Source of the DNA: Streptomyces sp. NBC_01689
GTDB taxonomy: Bacteria; Actinomycetota; Actinomycetes; Streptomycetales; Streptomycetaceae
Direction: 5' to 3'
Assembly: GCF_036250675.1 (NCBI RefSeq)
Contig: NZ_CP109592.1
Span: forward strand, 3,844,001-3,908,000
Length of the DNA stretch: 64,000 nt
Position 1 is the first letter of the stretch. Each line of letters starts with the position of its first letter. The translations under genes were made by a program, and so were the position numbers. The notes beneath the pieces were generated by a model. That model worked only from the letters and a program-made list of their open reading frames with translations. It did not search any database and was not told where the DNA came from. Below are positions 44,428 to 54,435 of this stretch, piece by piece.

Positions 44428-44866
44428 ATCCCTTTCCGCCCCGGCCCGGGACCGACGCCTCCGGCGCGCGTCGAGACCTCCCGCGGCCGCCCGAACCGGC
44501 CGCCGCGGACCGGCCGCGCAGGACGCCGGCCCGCCCGGTACGCCGGCCCGCGTGGCGTTCGAGGACGAGGCCGGCCGGCCCAACGGCGTTCCGGACGCGA
44601 ACCCCGGGCACGGGCCCCGGAAACGGACGGCCCCGGACACGGGCCCGGGACGCCGGCCGCTACCGCCAGGCACAGGCCGGAGGCCCGCTCCCGGACGGGG
44701 TCGGGGCGCGCGATCCCCAGGTACAGCACACGCGTCCCGGGCACACGGAGCACCGATCACGGCCGGAGGCCGAGCACACGCCTCCGGGCGCGGCCGGAGG
44801 CCAAGCACACAACGCCCCGGGTGCAGCCGAAGTCCGGGCGGGCGACACCCTCCGGTACGGCCCCCG
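44428..44866. other. GC-rich spacer without a gene
   Basis: This 439-base stretch has no reading frame with proper codon bias on either strand. Three copies of GGCCGGAGGCC occur (44675, 44761, 44792), the last two extended and spaced 31 bases apart. I see no hairpin or promoter of note. Confidence 0.5.
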
Positions 44867-46708
44867 TCACGCCGACAGTTCCTCCCGCAACGCGTCCCGC
44901 AACCGAGCCGCCCGTTCCGACACCTCCGCCGGTCCCAGTGAGACCGCCCGGTCCGCCCACCGCTGCCCCTCGGCCAGCTCACCCCGCCGCGCGCACACCA
45001 GGGCCAGCCGCAACGCCGCCCGGCCGTGCCCCGCGTCGGCCGCGCGGGCCCACCACAGCGCGGCCTCCGGCTCGCTCCCCTCGCGGGCGAGCAGCAGCCC
45101 GAGGTTGAACGCACCGTTCCGTGACCCGGCCTCCGCGGCCTCGCGGTACCACCGCGCCGCGTCGACCACGTCCCCCCGTGCCGCCGCGAGCATCCCCACC
45201 CGGACCTGCGCCCGCCGGTGCCCCTGGGTCGCCGCCCGCTCGTACCACTCCTCGCACTCGCTCTTCTCGTGCGCGGGCTCCCCCAGTTCGTGCGCGGGGG
45301 CCGGCGGCCGGCGCGCGTCGAGCACCGAGGCCAGCCGGTAGGCGGCCTCCGCGCTGCCGCCTCCCGCCGCGCGGCGCAGGTGGCGTTCCGCGGCCGCCTC
45401 GTCCCCGTCCCGCAGCCGTGCGATGCCGACCTGGAGCGCGGCCTCCGTGTGCCCGTCCGCGGCGGCGCGCTCGTACCAGCGCAGCGCCGCGGCGTCGTCG
45501 GCCGCGGTGCCCCGCCCGGCGTGCAGGATCCCGAGATTGAACGCGGCGTCGACACTGCCCGCCTCGGCCGCCTTGGAGAACCACGGCTCCGCGCCGGACG
45601 CGTCCCCGACCTGGAGCAGCAGGACCGCGAGGGCGTTGGCCGCCTCGCGGTGTCCGGCGTACGCGGCCTGCCGGTACCACTGCTCGGCCTGCGCGGTCCT
45701 GCCCTGTTCCGCGCAGAGCAGGGCGAGGTTGTAGGCGCCGTTGGTGTCGCCCGCGTCCATCGCGGCCCGGTACCACCGCTCGGCGGTCTGGGTCTCGCCG
45801 CGCTCGGCGTGCAGCGCGCCGAGCGCGTTCGCGGCGTTGCCGTCGCCCTCCTGGGCGGCGCGCAGCCACCACACGGCGGCGCTCTCGGTGTCGCCGGCGT
45901 CCCGCAGCAGGAATCCGAGCGCGCAGGCGGCCCGCGCCTCGCCGTCCTTGGCGGACGTCAGATACCAGCGGCCGGCCTCCTTGAGCTCGCCGCGCTTCTC
46001 CAGGATGGCCCCGAGGTGCAGCGCGGCCCGCCGGTGCCCGCGCGCGGCGGCCTGCCGGTACCACTGCTCGGCCTCCTCGCCCGCGGCCCCGATGACGCCC
46101 AGCACGCCGCTGACACCGTTGACACCGTTGTCCGAGACCCTTTCGCCCGCGTCCACGGCTTTGCGGTCGAGGGTGCGCGCCAGCCGGTACGCCGCCTCGC
46201 GGTGTCCGCGCTCGGCGGCCGCCCGCATCCACTGCTCGGCGCCGACGTCACCGCGGTGCTCCAGCAGGTCGGCGAGCGCGTACGCCCCGAGGGCGTGGCC
46301 CTGCTCGGCGGACTGGCGCAGCCAGTACTCGGCGGCGGGCTCGTCGCCGCGCTCGCGGTGGTAGCGGCCGAGGGCGTGCGCGGCGGCCGCGGAGCCGGCG
46401 ACGGCGGCGATCCGCCACCATCCCGCCGCGTCCTCGGTGTAGCCGCGCTGGTGCAGGAGGACACCCAGGTTGTTGGCGGCGGCGCGGTCACCCGCGGCGG
46501 TGGCGGCGCGCAGCTGGGGCTCGGCCGCGTCGAGGTCGCCGCGGCGCAGCAGCATCGCGCCGAGGACGCTCATCGCCTCGACGTCGCCGGATTCGGCGGC
46601 GAGCCGCTGCCGTGCCTCCTCCGCAGCCTCGCCGGTTTCGTCCCGGTCCGAAGGCTGCACAAAACGCCCTGTCTCCAACAGAGTTGCCTTGTCCCCCATA
46701 ACGTCCAT
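44867..46708 (-). CDS. Large Sel1/TPR repeat protein
   Basis: The 613-residue protein consists of about 14 helical repeats of 34-37 residues of the Sel1/TPR type, each like AEQWYRQAAARGHRRAALHLG. No signal peptide or catalytic domain is seen, so it is a cytoplasmic scaffold. A spacer rich in Val and Gly (NGVNGVSGVLGVIGAAG) interrupts the array near residue 195. ATG 46708 is the start; a second ATG three codons later is equally possible. It lies between two identical initiator tRNA genes on the same strand. Binding partners are unknown. Confidence 0.85.
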   Translation of the reverse strand: MDVMGDKATLLETGRFVQPSDRDETGEAAEEARQRLAAESGDVEAMSVLGAMLLRRGDLDAAEPQLRAATAAGDRAAANNLGVLLHQRGYTEDAAGWWRIAAVAGSAAAAHALGRYHRERGDEPAAEYWLRQSAEQGHALGAYALADLLEHRGDVGAEQWMRAAAERGHREAAYRLARTLDRKAVDAGERVSDNGVNGVSGVLGVIGAAGEEAEQWYRQAAARGHRRAALHLGAILEKRGELKEAGRWYLTSAKDGEARAACALGFLLRDAGDTESAAVWWLRAAQEGDGNAANALGALHAERGETQTAERWYRAAMDAGDTNGAYNLALLCAEQGRTAQAEQWYRQAAYAGHREAANALAVLLLQVGDASGAEPWFSKAAEAGSVDAAFNLGILHAGRGTAADDAAALRWYERAAADGHTEAALQVGIARLRDGDEAAAERHLRRAAGGGSAEAAYRLASVLDARRPPAPAHELGEPAHEKSECEEWYERAATQGHRRAQVRVGMLAAARGDVVDAARWYREAAEAGSRNGAFNLGLLLAREGSEPEAALWWARAADAGHGRAALRLALVCARRGELAEGQRWADRAVSLGPAEVSERAARLRDALREELSA

Positions 46709-46954
46709 CGTCGCACCACCTGCAACCTGGCCACACCCGGTATACCGCAGTCAGTGAGGTCACTTCAGCGTTTTGTCGACATGCCCACAGAGAGACAAGT
46801 GAAACACAAAATCCCCAACTCCCCACGGATGGCGGAGCCTTCGCGCGTGTCGCCGAGCGGTGCCGGTACGCACCCGCGCATCGAAGGCGCGTGACCTGGG
46901 CGCGCACCCGGTACGGGCCCGCGGACGACCGGGGCCACGACGTGCGCGAGCGCA

Positions 46955-46998
46955 CACGACGAAGGCCCGGATCCTTGAGGATCCGGGCCTTCGTCGTG
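46955..46998 (-). terminator. Terminator of tRNA-fMet copy 2
   Basis: A perfect 20-bp stem (46955-46974 with 46979-46998; core CACGACGAAGGCCCGGATCC) closes a TTGA loop, three bases after the tRNA 3' end. Confidence 0.9.
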
Positions 46999-47001
46999 CA
47001 G

Positions 47002-47075
47002 TAGCGGGGACAGGATTTGAACCTGCGACCTCTGGGTTATGAGCCCAGCGAGCTACCGAGCTGCTCCACCCCGCG
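47002..47075 (-). tRNA. Initiator tRNA-fMet (CAU), copy 2
   Basis: Identical over all 74 bases to the copy at 44312, 2690 bases away, with the same initiator features (C1 mismatch, three G-C pairs in the anticodon stem). Flanking sequence differs. A promoter was not clear; TACGGT near 47090 is a weak -10 candidate and read-through from the upstream gene is possible. Confidence 0.95.
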
Positions 47076-47117
47076 CCGTTGTGTGTCAACCGTACCACGG
47101 CGCGGAGGGGACTCCGC

Positions 47118-50100
47118 TCAGCCGCCGCCCGCGCTCCCGTCGCCACTGGGAGTGGCGCCGGGGCTGTCACCAGGGCTGCTGCTCTCGCCGCCGCCCTGGT
47201 CGCTGCTCTTGTCGGCGTTCTTGTCGGCCTTGTCGCTGCTCTTGTCGCTGCTCTTGCTGCCGCCGCTGCCGTCGGGCTTCCCGGCCGCGGACTGGGCGTC
47301 CTCCGCCCGCTGCAGAGCGTCCTGAAGGTCCTTCTGCGCCTGGCCGTACGCCGTCCAGTCCCCCTTCTTGAGGGCCTCCTGGCCTTCGGTGAAGGCCTTC
47401 TGGGCGTCGTCGAGCGCCTGCCGGACCGTCGGGTTGCTCGACGTGGGCGGCTTCGTGGTGCCCGTGTCACTCGGCGGGGTGGTCGTGACGTCCGCCCCGA
47501 ACACCTTGTTGAGCGCCTGGTCGAGCGTGTCCTCGAAGGCGGTGTTGCCTCCGTAGGTCACCAGCACCTTGCGCAGCAGCGGGTACTTGAGTCCACCACC
47601 CCGTACGTAGACGGGCTCCACGTAGAGCAGTCCTCCGTCGAGCGGGATCGTCAGCAGGTTGCCGTACTCGACCTCCGAGGCTCCGCCGCTGAGAAGTCTG
47701 ATGGACTCGGCGATGGTCTGTTCGGAGTTGAACTGGCTCTGGACCTGTTTGGGCCCGTCGACGGGTTCGCTCGTCGGCAGTTTCAGGATTCTGATCTTGC
47801 CGTAGTCGCCGGTGCCCGCCTCCGCGTTGACCGACATGAAGGCGCTCAGGTTGTCCCGGCCGTTCGGGGTGAACGTCGTCGTCAGCGAGAACGCCTGTGC
47901 CTGCTGGTCGGGCATCTTCATGCTCAGGTAGTACGGCGGCACCGCGTTGCCCGACTTGTTGGTCGGGTCGTCGGGGACCTGCCACACCTCGCTGCCGCTG
48001 AGGAACGTCTGCGCGTCCTTCACGTGGTACCGGGTGAGCAGTTCGCGCTGGACCTTGAACAGGTCCTGCGGGTACCGGAGATGGGCCATCAGCGAGGGCG
48101 AGATGTCGTCCTTCGACTGCACCGTGTGCGGGAACGCCTTCATCCAGGTCTTGAGGACCGGGTCCTTGGTGTCCCACTGGTAGAGCTTGACGTCGCCGGT
48201 GTACGCGTCGACGGTCGCCTTCACCGAGTTGCGGATGTAGTTGACCTGGTTCTGCTGGGCCACCACCGCGCGCTGGTTGTTGGCCGCCGTGAGCGAGTCG
48301 GCCGTCGTGTCACCGAGGGTGGTGCGCGAGGCGTACGGATAGCCGTTGGTCGTGGTGTAGGCGTCGACGATCCACTGGATCCTGCCGTCGACCACGGCCG
48401 GGTAGGCGTCGCCGTCGATGGTCAGCCAGGGCGCCACCGCCTCGACCCGGTCCTTGGGGGTGCGGTTGTAGAGGATCCGGGAACCCTCGCCGATCGCGCC
48501 CGAGTAGAGGATCTGCGGCTCGCCGAACGCCACCGCGTACGCGGCCCGGTTGACCGGACTGGAGAGGCTGACGCCGCTGCCGCCCTGGTAGCTGGTCGTC
48601 TTCTCGCCGCTGTCGTCGGAGTAGTCGATCTCCTTCTGGGGACCGCCGACGATGGAGTACTGGGTGGTCTTCTCGCCGTAGTAGACGCGCTGCTCGTACG
48701 TCCCGAGGTCGCCCTTGGACGGCAGGTCGGACTCCGTGAAGACCGGCCGGCCGCCGGCGGTGGCCGTGGTCCCCTTGGCGGCGACCACACCGTAGCCGTG
48801 CGTGTAGCGGAAGTGGTCGTTGATCCAGTTGTTCTTCGGGATGCCGTTGAGGTTCAGCTCACGCAGACCGATGACCGTGTCCTGGTCCTTGCCGTCCTTG
48901 GTGTACCGGTCGACATCCAGGTTGGTCGGGAACGCGTAGTAGTTCCTCATCTGCTGCAGCTGCTGGAACGTCGGCGAGACGATGTTCGGGTCCATGATGC
49001 GGATGCTCGCCGTGCTGTCGGCGTCGTCGCGCAGCTTGGTCTTGTCCTTGGTGTCGCTCGTCCCCTGGTACTCCGAGACCTTGGTGCCGTCGATGCCGTA
49101 GGCCTCGCGCGTCGCCTTCAGGTTCTTCTCGACGTACGGCGCTTCCTTGGCCTGCTCGTTCGGCTGGACCTGGAACTTCTGGACGATCGCCGGGTACAGG
49201 CCGCCGATGAGGATCGCGGAGAGCACCATCAGACCGAAGCCGATCACGGGCAGCTGCCAGGTGCGCCGCCACAGGGTGGCGAAGAACAGCAGCGCGCAGA
49301 TGACGGCGATGCAGAAGAGGATCGTCTTGGCGGGCAGGTAGGCGTTCGCGTCGACGTACCTGAGGCCGGTCCAGTTGCCGGTCGCCTTGAAGTCGCTGGA
49401 CTTCACGGCGAGTCCGTACCGGTCGAGCCAGTAGGCGACCGCCTTCAGCGCGACGAAGACACCGAGGAGCACCGAGAGGTGGCCGGTGGCCGCGGCCGTG
49501 GCACGCGCCCCCGGGCTGGTGATCCGCAGCCCTCCGTAGAGGTAGTGGGTGAGCGCGGCGGCGATCAGCGACAGCACGGCGGCGGCGAAGCCGAAGCCGA
49601 GCAGGAACCGGTACCAGGGCAGGTCGAAGGCGTAGAAGGAGACGTCGAGGTGGAACTGGGGGTCCTTCTGGTCGAAGGGGACCCCGTTCACCCACATCAG
49701 CCAGGTGCGCCACTGGCCGGACGCGGACGCGCCTGCGATCAGCCCCACCAGGGCGGTGACGCCGAACAGCAGCCACCTCTTGTAGGGCGCGATGCCCATG
49801 CGGTACCGGTCGAGGCTCTGCTGCTCCATCGACATGGCGCTCAGGGGCGGCCGCAGCCGGTGCGCCAGCCAGATGTTCACCCCCACCGCGGCCGCCATGA
49901 GCAGGCCGAAGACGAAGAAGAGTCCGATCTTGGTCCACAGGGTCGTCGTGAAGACGGACGAGTAGTGGACCGACCGGTACCAGAGCCAGTCCGTCCAGAA
50001 CCCCGCGAACATGACGAACGCCATGGCCAGTACGGCCAGCACGCCCAGTGTCATGAGCAGGGTCCGGACACGCCGGGAGGGTCGGCCCACTCTCATCCGT

Positions 50101-50132
50101 GGCCCCGTCGGGCCTCCGCCACGGTCCGGCAT
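47118..50132 (-). CDS. UPF0182 family large membrane protein
   Basis: The product is about 1004 residues and belongs to UPF0182 (COG1615), present in most actinobacteria and of unknown function. The first 340 residues hold seven membrane segments; the rest is a large extracytoplasmic domain. A linker rich in Lys, Asp, Ser and Gly follows, with an Ala/Gln-rich helix just before it that may be coiled. ATG 50132 ([11 protein letters not shown]) is preferred by family pattern; GTG 50153 would add seven residues. It is divergent from the PPA1309 gene, and its close relatives lie beside PDZ-Lon protease genes, as here. Confidence 0.9.
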   Translation of the reverse strand: MPDRGGGPTGPRMRVGRPSRRVRTLLMTLGVLAVLAMAFVMFAGFWTDWLWYRSVHYSSVFTTTLWTKIGLFFVFGLLMAAAVGVNIWLAHRLRPPLSAMSMEQQSLDRYRMGIAPYKRWLLFGVTALVGLIAGASASGQWRTWLMWVNGVPFDQKDPQFHLDVSFYAFDLPWYRFLLGFGFAAAVLSLIAAALTHYLYGGLRITSPGARATAAATGHLSVLLGVFVALKAVAYWLDRYGLAVKSSDFKATGNWTGLRYVDANAYLPAKTILFCIAVICALLFFATLWRRTWQLPVIGFGLMVLSAILIGGLYPAIVQKFQVQPNEQAKEAPYVEKNLKATREAYGIDGTKVSEYQGTSDTKDKTKLRDDADSTASIRIMDPNIVSPTFQQLQQMRNYYAFPTNLDVDRYTKDGKDQDTVIGLRELNLNGIPKNNWINDHFRYTHGYGVVAAKGTTATAGGRPVFTESDLPSKGDLGTYEQRVYYGEKTTQYSIVGGPQKEIDYSDDSGEKTTSYQGGSGVSLSSPVNRAAYAVAFGEPQILYSGAIGEGSRILYNRTPKDRVEAVAPWLTIDGDAYPAVVDGRIQWIVDAYTTTNGYPYASRTTLGDTTADSLTAANNQRAVVAQQNQVNYIRNSVKATVDAYTGDVKLYQWDTKDPVLKTWMKAFPHTVQSKDDISPSLMAHLRYPQDLFKVQRELLTRYHVKDAQTFLSGSEVWQVPDDPTNKSGNAVPPYYLSMKMPDQQAQAFSLTTTFTPNGRDNLSAFMSVNAEAGTGDYGKIRILKLPTSEPVDGPKQVQSQFNSEQTIAESIRLLSGGASEVEYGNLLTIPLDGGLLYVEPVYVRGGGLKYPLLRKVLVTYGGNTAFEDTLDQALNKVFGADVTTTPPSDTGTTKPPTSSNPTVRQALDDAQKAFTEGQEALKKGDWTAYGQAQKDLQDALQRAEDAQSAAGKPDGSGGSKSSDKSSDKADKNADKSSDQGGGESSSPGDSPGATPSGDGSAGGG

Positions 50133-50295
50133 CTGGAAAGCCAAGGTGCGCACCTCGAAGTCGCTGTTGATCCGTCAGGCCCCCGTGAACGCGGACCATC
50201 CATCAGGCTCCGTGATCGGGGAGCCTCACCTATGCAACTTACTCACGCTTTACTCGGTTCCCGTTTCCGGGTACCAACGAGGCAGGATTGTGACC

Positions 50296-50838
50296 ATGTC
50301 CAACACTCCCATGGCAGCGAACCCGCTCACCCGGGCCGTACTCGAGATCGACGAGTACGCCTCAGGCCTCGGCTGGGACCAGCCCGCTCGCCTCTTCGCC
50401 CTCGTAGACACCGCGCGACTGCGCACCCAGGAACCCGGCCTCGCGGCCCAGCTCGGTCTGCAGGACGAGCCCGACAGCACCGCCCTCACCCCGGTCGAGC
50501 AGGAGGAGATCCCTGCCGGCAAGCCGCTGGACGAGTTCCTCGGCACCATCGCCTGGCCCGACGCCGTGGTCGGCTGCGCGTTGACGGTGGAGCGGCTGAT
50601 GCTGCCGCCTTCGGCGGAGGCCTCCGTTCCGGAGGGGCTGAGCGACAAGAAGCTCGCGAAGTGGGTCGCCGAGCACCCCGACCGCCAGGAGGTGCGCATG
50701 ACGGTCGGCGTCCTGCGCGACGGGACGCGGGACTCGGCGGTGCGGCTGCGCGAGAAGGACACGCCGACGGAGGTGCTGACGGGGTCCGGTCTGGTGCCGG
50801 GGCTCGCCGAGGCGCTGACGGCGACGTTCGCGGAGTAG
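50296..50838 (+). CDS. PPA1309-family conserved protein
   Basis: The 180-residue acidic protein resembles the actinobacterial PPA1309 family; it has no catalytic motif. Stretches such as EIDEYASGLGWDQPARLFAL and DEFLGTIAWPDAVVGCAL are characteristic in my memory. ATG 50296 fits; upstream codons lie in the divergent promoter. It converges with the PDZ-Lon gene, 34 bases apart. Function unknown. Confidence 0.8.
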   Translation: MSNTPMAANPLTRAVLEIDEYASGLGWDQPARLFALVDTARLRTQEPGLAAQLGLQDEPDSTALTPVEQEEIPAGKPLDEFLGTIAWPDAVVGCALTVERLMLPPSAEASVPEGLSDKKLAKWVAEHPDRQEVRMTVGVLRDGTRDSAVRLREKDTPTEVLTGSGLVPGLAEALTATFAE

Positions 50839-50872
50839 GCGCCGGGCCGCTCCGCGGTGCGGACGGTCCGCC

Positions 50873-51967
50873 CTACTTGACCGTGCACTTCGGCAGGTCG
50901 GCCGTCCTGCCGGACCTGATGTCCTTGAGGGCGCTCATCGCGTCGTCGATGGTGTTGACCTTGACGAGCGTGAGCCCCTTGGGGGTGTCCTTCGCGGCGT
51001 CCGCGCAATTGTCCTTGGGCGTCAGGAAGTACTGGGCGCCCTTCTCCCGCGCGCCGACCGTCTTCATCTCGATGCCGCCGATCGGGCCGACGGTGCCGTT
51101 GTCGGCGATGGTGCCGGTGCCGGCCACGAACTTGCCGCCGGTAAGGTTCTCCGGGGTCAGTTTGTCCACGATGCCGAGTGCGAACATCAGGCCGGCGCTC
51201 GGTCCGCCGACGTCGGCGAGCTTGATGTCGATGTCGAACGGGTACGTGTGGTCCGTTCCCGCCGAGATGCCGACGATGGCGCGGGCCGCGCCCTTGTCGG
51301 CGGACTTCGCCGTGGTGATCGTGACGTCCTGGGTCCGTGTCGCCGTCTTCTTCGCCTTCTCGGCGGCGGCCTGCTCCTTGGCGGGCACGACCGTGAAGAC
51401 GACCTTCTCGCCGGGCTTGTGGCGGGTGACCAGCTTCGCGACGTCGTCGGGTGCCTTGACCGCCGTGCCGTCGACCTTCTTGATCACGTCTCCGGCGTGC
51501 AGGCGCCCCTCGGCCGGCGAATCCTTGACGACCGTGGAGACGATCACCCAGGACTTCACCGGGATGTTCAGCTCCTCCAGGGCGGCGACCTTGGCGCTCT
51601 CCTGGGACTGACTGAACTCCTCGGCGTTCTCCTGGGTCGACTGCTCCTCGGTCTTGCCGTCCGGGTACAGCGTGTCGTGCGGGACGACCTTGCTGTCGTG
51701 CGCCAGCCAGCCGTAGACGGCCTCGACGAGGTTCATCCGATAGTCGGCACTGGTCACCCGGACGGTGGTCATGTTCAGGTGCCCGGTGGTCGGGTACGTC
51801 TTGTGCCCGGAGATCTGCAGCACCGGCTCGCCGCCGTGATCGCCCAGGGTGTTCACCGTCGGTCCCGGGGACATCTCCGCGTACGGCACGGGGATGAACA
51901 CTCCCGCGCACAGGAGCGCGATCAGGATCAGAGTGGAGGCGAGCATCGTCGCGGTGCGGCGTGGCAT
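50873..51967 (-). CDS. PDZ-domain Lon-type (S16) serine protease, YlbL-like
   Basis: The 364-residue protein has an N-terminal membrane anchor (about 8-28), a PDZ domain (about 140-210; VVKDSPAEGRLHAGDVIKKV) and a C-terminal Lon-type domain with the Ser-Lys dyad: Ser in DVGGPSAGLMFAL and Lys in GGIEMKTVGA. It probably cuts proteins at the outer membrane face. In mycobacteria and many actinobacteria the gene neighbours UPF0182, as here, suggesting a shared process. Confidence 0.9.
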   Translation of the reverse strand: MPRRTATMLASTLILIALLCAGVFIPVPYAEMSPGPTVNTLGDHGGEPVLQISGHKTYPTTGHLNMTTVRVTSADYRMNLVEAVYGWLAHDSKVVPHDTLYPDGKTEEQSTQENAEEFSQSQESAKVAALEELNIPVKSWVIVSTVVKDSPAEGRLHAGDVIKKVDGTAVKAPDDVAKLVTRHKPGEKVVFTVVPAKEQAAAEKAKKTATRTQDVTITTAKSADKGAARAIVGISAGTDHTYPFDIDIKLADVGGPSAGLMFALGIVDKLTPENLTGGKFVAGTGTIADNGTVGPIGGIEMKTVGAREKGAQYFLTPKDNCADAAKDTPKGLTLVKVNTIDDAMSALKDIRSGRTADLPKCTVK

Positions 51968-52052
51968 GAGTCGACACTACGGGACGGTGCTGTCAGCGCA
52001 CCGTCGGGGCCGTCCGTACGGGGTCCCCGGCCGCGCGGGGGCTGCGCGGGCC

Positions 52053-52259
52053 TCAGACGGCGTCGGAGGGTGACTTCTCCAGCGTGTCGGACCGGGACGT
52101 GACCGCGTCGGGCCGCTCCATGGCGGCGCGGAAGCGGGCGTAGCCCTCCAGCTCCACGCCGTCTCCGGCCGTCTTGCGATTCCGGCCGGCCCAGCTTCCC
52201 CACAGTCCGGCACCGATCGCGGCCGACAGCGGAATCAGCAACCAGGCGAGCGACGCCAT
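52053..52259 (-). CDS. Small membrane protein, unknown function
   Basis: The 68-residue protein has one hydrophobic helix near its start (ASLAWLLIPLSAAIGAGLWG) and a polar C-terminal tail. ATG 52259 has GGAGG five bases upstream; the longer reading from 52286 is less likely. It precedes the PDZ-Lon gene on the same strand (87-base gap), perhaps as one transcript. No motif is recognised. Confidence 0.7.
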   Translation of the reverse strand: MASLAWLLIPLSAAIGAGLWGSWAGRNRKTAGDGVELEGYARFRAAMERPDAVTSRSDTLEKSPSDAV

Positions 52260-52496
52260 GCCGACCTCCCAACCCCAACGAACCACCGCAACTGACTGAT
52301 CAGCAGATTAACCATTCGCAGGCTTAACGCTCACGCCAGGGGGTCGGTTACGCAACCCGAGCAAGCTCCGCGGGCCGGTGTGCTCCTTCCGTGGGCGGGC
52401 CGGGCCCTCCACGGGGGCTTCGCGAGCCCTTCCCGGTCGCCTCCAGGGCGCTCCCCGGCGTTCCCCGGGGGGTCGTCCCTGCTCCGGGCACGGCCC

Positions 52497-52958
52497 TCAG
52501 CAGGCGCCGACCCATTCCTCCGTGCCGTCGGAGAACTTCTGGTGCTTCCAGATCGGCACCTCGTGCTTGAGGTCGTCGATCAGTCTGCGGCACGCCTCGA
52601 AGGCCTCGCCGCGATGCGGGCACGCCACGGCGACGACGACGGCGAGATCCCCCACCGCCAGGTCTCCGACGCGGTGCACGGCGGCCAGCGCCCGTACCGG
52701 GAACTCGGCGACGACCTTCTCGGCGATCCTGCGGATCTCCGCCTCGGCGGACGGATGGCTCGCATACCCCAGTCCGGCGACGTCCGCGCCGCCGTCGTGG
52801 TCGCGCACGGTCCCCACGAACAGCGCGGTCCCGCCGGCGGCGTCGTCGCCGACGGCCCGGAAGACCTCGTCCAGGGAGAGCGGTTCGTCCCGCACCGCCA
52901 CCAGCCGGATGGGGTCCTGTCCGGCCCGTTCTCCGGGATGTTCAAAGGAAGACACCAT
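52497..52958 (-). CDS. moaE: Molybdopterin synthase catalytic subunit
   Basis: The 153-residue protein is the large subunit of molybdopterin synthase, which with MoaD adds two sulfurs to precursor Z. Key segments are GGTALFVGTVRDHD, HRVGDLAVGD, VACPHRGEAFEACR and the C-terminal EVPIWKHQKFSDGTEEWVG with the active-site lysines. Other moa genes are not in the window. It follows the SDR gene on the same strand, separated by 169 bases that contain a direct repeat. Confidence 0.92.
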   Translation of the reverse strand: MVSSFEHPGERAGQDPIRLVAVRDEPLSLDEVFRAVGDDAAGGTALFVGTVRDHDGGADVAGLGYASHPSAEAEIRRIAEKVVAEFPVRALAAVHRVGDLAVGDLAVVVAVACPHRGEAFEACRRLIDDLKHEVPIWKHQKFSDGTEEWVGAC

Positions 52959-53032
52959 GTGCCCATCGTGCCGTACGCCCGCGACACCGAGGAATACGTG
53001 TTTTCCCCGGCACCGGGACGTGTCCCTTTGGA

Positions 53033-53086
53033 GCGTCCTACAGGTGGGCCGTCACAGAGGGAGGCGTCCTACAGGTGGGCCGTCAC
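53033..53086. repeat. Tandem 23-base direct repeat
   Basis: GCGTCCTACAGGTGGGCCGT followed by CAC occurs at 53033-53055 and 53064-53086, exactly 31 bases apart and identical, in the spacer between the SDR and MoaE genes. The unit may derive from a short duplication. It is not near a promoter that I can recognise. Confidence 0.9.
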
Positions 53087-53127
53087 GGGGGAGGCCTCCT
53101 CCTGGAGGTGGAGCGCCCCGCCCGTGA

Positions 53128-54243
53128 TCAGATCCTGCGCCGGGCCTTCCGTGCCCGGCGCACGATCGCCGCCGTGCCGAGCAGCGCCACCGTCGCTCCG
53201 GCGGCTCCCGCGGCCGTCGCGTCCTTGCGGCCCAGCCGCCGCCCGGCCACCGTGTGCCGTCCGGCGACCTCCTCCAGCAGCTCGGCGAGCACCTCCTCGT
53301 TGGTCCACCGCGGCCGCCACCCGGCGTCGTGCAGCCGGCTGCCGCTCACCACCCAGGGGTACATCGTGTAGGCGAGGTCCCCGGCGGGTGACGGGGTGAG
53401 CCCGATCCGGTGGAGCCGCGCCGCGGCGCCCAGGGCGACGGCGGACGGCAGCTCCATACGCCGGATCCCGCTGAGCTCCTCGACCTCCTCCTGCTCCAGC
53501 CACCCGTCGCACCCGACGGCCAGTTCCCCCTCGACCTTCTCCAGCACGGCGTGTTCCAGGGCGCTGCACAGGTCCTCGATGTGACAGAACTGCCACGCGG
53601 GCCGGGAACCCGCCACCACGAGAAGCCGCGGCGACTCGAAATACCTGGTCAGCGCCGTGTCGGTGCCGCCACCGACCAGCACTCCGGGGCGTACGACGGT
53701 GACGTTGAGCCCGGGGTGCGCGCGGGGCGCCCGCCGCGCGAGCCGTTCGATCTCCAGCAGGTCGCCGACCCCGGTCGCCTCGGCGGTCGCCCGCAGCTCG
53801 GCGTCCTCGGAGAGCGGCAGCTCGTTGTCCGGGAGCGCGCCGTAGACCATCGCGGAGGTGCACAGCACGACCCGGTGCACCCCGGCGGCGGCCGCCGCCG
53901 TCAGCACGGTCTGGGTGCCGCGGACGTTGTAGGCCGTACGGGCGGCCGCGTCCGTCTCCAGGTCGAGGTCGAGTGCGAGATGCACCACCACGTCCGCTCC
54001 GCGCAGCTTCTCGGCGATCGCCGGATCCCGCACGTCGAGGATGTACCACTGGGCGGCCGCGCACTCGCCACGGCGCTCGTCCAGGGCGATGACCTGCTTG
54101 ATCTCCTCACTGGCGGTGAGCCGCTCGGTGAGCATCGCGCCCACGCCGGACGCGGCTCCGGTGACCGCGACGACGGGCCCGCGCGGGAGCGGGCTGGTTG
54201 AGTGGTTTCGCGCTGCGCGAACCTGTGGATCTGGGGAACTCAC
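53128..54243 (-). CDS. NAD-dependent epimerase/dehydratase (SDR)
   Basis: The 371-residue protein has an extended SDR Rossmann fold: VVAVTGAASGVGAMLTERL as nucleotide loop, DVRDP, and a Ser and Tyr pair in CTSAMVYGALPDN (Tyr without the usual Lys three residues later in plain view). A C-terminal hydrophobic helix (AAGAAGATVALLGTAAIVRR) and a basic tail suggest membrane attachment. GTG 54243 starts just before the first strand. The substrate is unknown. It is divergent from the DUF2342 gene. Confidence 0.82.
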   Translation of the reverse strand: MSSPDPQVRAARNHSTSPLPRGPVVAVTGAASGVGAMLTERLTASEEIKQVIALDERRGECAAAQWYILDVRDPAIAEKLRGADVVVHLALDLDLETDAAARTAYNVRGTQTVLTAAAAAGVHRVVLCTSAMVYGALPDNELPLSEDAELRATAEATGVGDLLEIERLARRAPRAHPGLNVTVVRPGVLVGGGTDTALTRYFESPRLLVVAGSRPAWQFCHIEDLCSALEHAVLEKVEGELAVGCDGWLEQEEVEELSGIRRMELPSAVALGAAARLHRIGLTPSPAGDLAYTMYPWVVSGSRLHDAGWRPRWTNEEVLAELLEEVAGRHTVAGRRLGRKDATAAGAAGATVALLGTAAIVRRARKARRRI

Positions 54244-54435
54244 CGGGCGTCTCCAGCGGTTGTCTTCAGTAATGGACGCGCGTGACGCGTCCCTACCAGG
54301 TGGCATCCATCCTGCCGCAGGCCAAGAGTCGGCGAAGCACCGAGGCCCGATCGGGTCGTGGTGTCTACGCTGGGTGGTGTTGTCGGGCAGCCGCCGTCGG
54401 ACCGAACCGGCGGCCCTAACCAGCCGAGGAACCCC

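Noticed and set aside
44387..44866. A gene in the spacer between tRNA-fMet 1 and the Sel1 gene
   Set aside because: All frames there are Arg/Pro/Gly-rich with random third-position GC; no homology recognised.
47079..51611. Plus-strand open frame of about 1500 codons
   Set aside because: It is antisense to the UPF0182 gene and the PDZ-Lon gene, has shadow codon bias and no family resemblance.
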